Shown: positions 62,449-64,000 of the stretch, piece after piece
How the letters are laid out: each line of letters begins with the position of its first letter
How positions within the stretch are numbered: position 1 is the first letter of the stretch
Notes under the pieces: model-generated
Databases searched by the model: none
Told to the model about the DNA's origin: nothing
What the model saw: the letters and a program-made list of their open reading frames with translations, nothing else
Made by a program: the position numbers and the translations under genes
NCBI GenBank assembly: GCA_040954595.2
Contig: CM082581.2
Location: forward strand, 11,222,001 to 11,286,000
Source: Balanoglossus misakiensis
Taxonomy: Eukaryota; Hemichordata
Length of the DNA: 64,000 nucleotides
Direction of reading: 5' to 3'

Positions 62449-64000
62449 TCATGAAGCTTTTTTCTTTTCCTTTTCTTTTGCTAAAAGATCTTCAAAGAAT
62501 TTTGAAACCCTTCTCCTGTCAAAAGAACCAGCAAAATCAACAGCTGTCTTGCCAAATTCATTTTTGACGTGGAGATCAGCTCCCTTCTGAATCAGCAGTT
62601 CCACTAGAGACAAGTGACCGTTCAGAGCTGAAATCTGAAATAAAGCACAGTGGAATATATTTTTAAAAATTTGGACAACTGGAAAATGAATGAAAATATA
62701 TGTAACACACAAATTGTAGCAAAAGTCATGGAGTGCCGCCAGACAGAAATCTGTGCTGTCGAGTAATAAGCAAGCAGCATAAGAAAAAGTACAACAGAGC
62801 ATTTAAGTGAAAATCCAAGCAAGATCAAATGTTGAAATGATAGTGGTATCCAAGATGTGCTTACCATGAGAGGTGTTTTCCCGTCATAATCTTTGGTGTT
62901 GACATCAGCACCAGCATCGATCAACACTCTGGCCACATCCGAATTGCCACCCAGTGTACACGCTCTCATCAATGGTGTCCATCCAGAGTTCCTGTCTCGA
63001 ATATCGACCTGATTGCAAAAGGATGGGCAGAAGAGTTAGATTTTCACGAACTTCTTTTACAGCGTATTTCACAGTTTAGTTTCTGACTTCTGCCTGAGGG
63101 CTGGGAGACATGGGTTAAACCCTTGCGAAAGGTTTGTTTGAATGGTACAAATTAATCAACACTAGATTTTCTGTGCAATAAACCCTACTTAATGGTGAAA
63201 TCAGCTTATCAAGTCACTACTATTTACAATCAAGTATCACTATCAAAGCTATCACATTTACAGATTGTTATAGTTAGAAACAATTGATCAGGGATGTCAC
63301 AACCAATACTATCAGTACAATTGTATCATATGCTTACAGGACAGCCATCGTCTATTATCCAACGCAGCAATCTTGTATTACCACTGTCCACTGCCCAGTG
63401 CATAGGAGTGGAGCCCCCTTTATCACACACTTCCCAAACTGCACCCTCTGACCGGAGAATCTTGACAACTTCCAACTGGCCTGCAAAACACGCCAGCATC
63501 GTGGCGTTCTTTCCACTGTCATTTTGGAAATTGACATCAGCTCTGTATTGAATAAGCAACTCTACAATGCTGGAAAGAGATAAACAAAGTTTAGATGTAT
63601 ATTTCACGTGTTACAGTCATGTTAAAGGATATTTGCAATAAGAAGCACATTTTAAGTTATTATACCTCGGCCTTACCAGAAAATAATGCACACTATGCAT
63701 ACTGCACGCCCAGAATTAAATCACCACACTACATGTATATATACAGAACCAGACTTTTCCCAATGACATTACTAGTATTCCTTGCTTTTGAATATGATTG
63801 TGTTTGGGGGGCCAATGATCACCTGCTCTCAGACTCATGTTTTGGCTGCAACTACGGTGATGAAGCAGTGATTAGAATCTTACTTGACATATCCTTTCTG
63901 TGCGGCACTCATCAATGGACTTAGTCCGTATTTATCAGGAACATCCACCAGAACCTCACCACTTTCTAGGATTTGTTGTACTTTGTATGTGTCTTCCTGG
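62449..64000 (-). CDS. FANK1: FANK1-like fibronectin III/ankyrin protein, 3' part (partial)
   Basis: In mammals FANK1 is a testis-enriched protein with one fibronectin III domain and ankyrin repeats, linked to spermatogenesis and cilia. Four exons in transcript order: 63884-64000 (cut by the window edge), 63338-63569, 62865-63008, 62449-62634. They encode 226 codons of ankyrin repeats with the FANK1 wording and order: [113 protein letters not shown], then [24 protein letters not shown]. The Lys-rich tail matches the family end. The N-terminal fibronectin domain must lie beyond 64000. Other ankyrin proteins fit less well because the repeat-specific phrases and the tail are shared with FANK1 in particular. 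Confidence 0.9.

Overview
The window is nuclear DNA from an intron-rich, AT-rich animal genome. The gene set (CYP26, a FANK1 orthologue, a PCGF5-type Polycomb protein, a multi-exon haspin, a multi-cysteine-cluster Toll-like receptor) points to an invertebrate deuterostome. A hemichordate fits best and a cephalochordate is the main alternative; the species cannot be settled from the sequence alone. Exon boundaries below were derived by hand from splice consensus, reading-frame continuity and family alignment recalled from memory.

Left third (1-21400): the 3' exons of a PCGF5-like Polycomb RING gene (+, 1107-3106) are followed by about 6 kb of gene-poor sequence. Next comes a four-exon CYP26 retinoic-acid hydroxylase (+, 9454-13011), with a clear TATA box and a near-consensus DR5 retinoic-acid response element about 40 bp upstream of it. 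A four-exon SLC16/monocarboxylate-transporter-like gene (-, 14992-17319) is followed by about 4 kb without genes.

Middle (21400-49500): a nine-exon gene for a secreted bacterial-type family-3 solute-binding protein (+, 21436-24402) lies directly upstream of a ten-exon SLC1 (glutamate/neutral amino-acid transporter family) gene with altered cation-site motifs (+, 25907-29065). The SLC1 gene converges on a 20-exon mitochondrial glycerol-3-phosphate acyltransferase gene (GPAM type; -, 30214-42557). One GPAM intron is almost filled by a TTAA-flanked inverted-repeat element, and another carries a tRNA-derived SINE. N-acetylglucosamine kinase (NAGK; -, 46596-49429, ten exons) follows and carries a small hairpin MITE in an intron.

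Right (50000-64000): haspin kinase (-, 50017-59977, ten coding exons) has a 6-kb first intron that holds a complete, intronless-coding Toll-like receptor gene on the opposite strand (+, 56359-59475). The window ends in the four 3' exons of FANK1 (-, 62449 to beyond 64000).

The genes are mostly unrelated housekeeping, developmental and immune loci, so no operon-like logic is expected. The most notable part is the tandem pair of the secreted solute-binding protein and the divergent SLC1 protein. Both belong to amino-acid-handling families and both appear to have lost some canonical ligand or cation residues.
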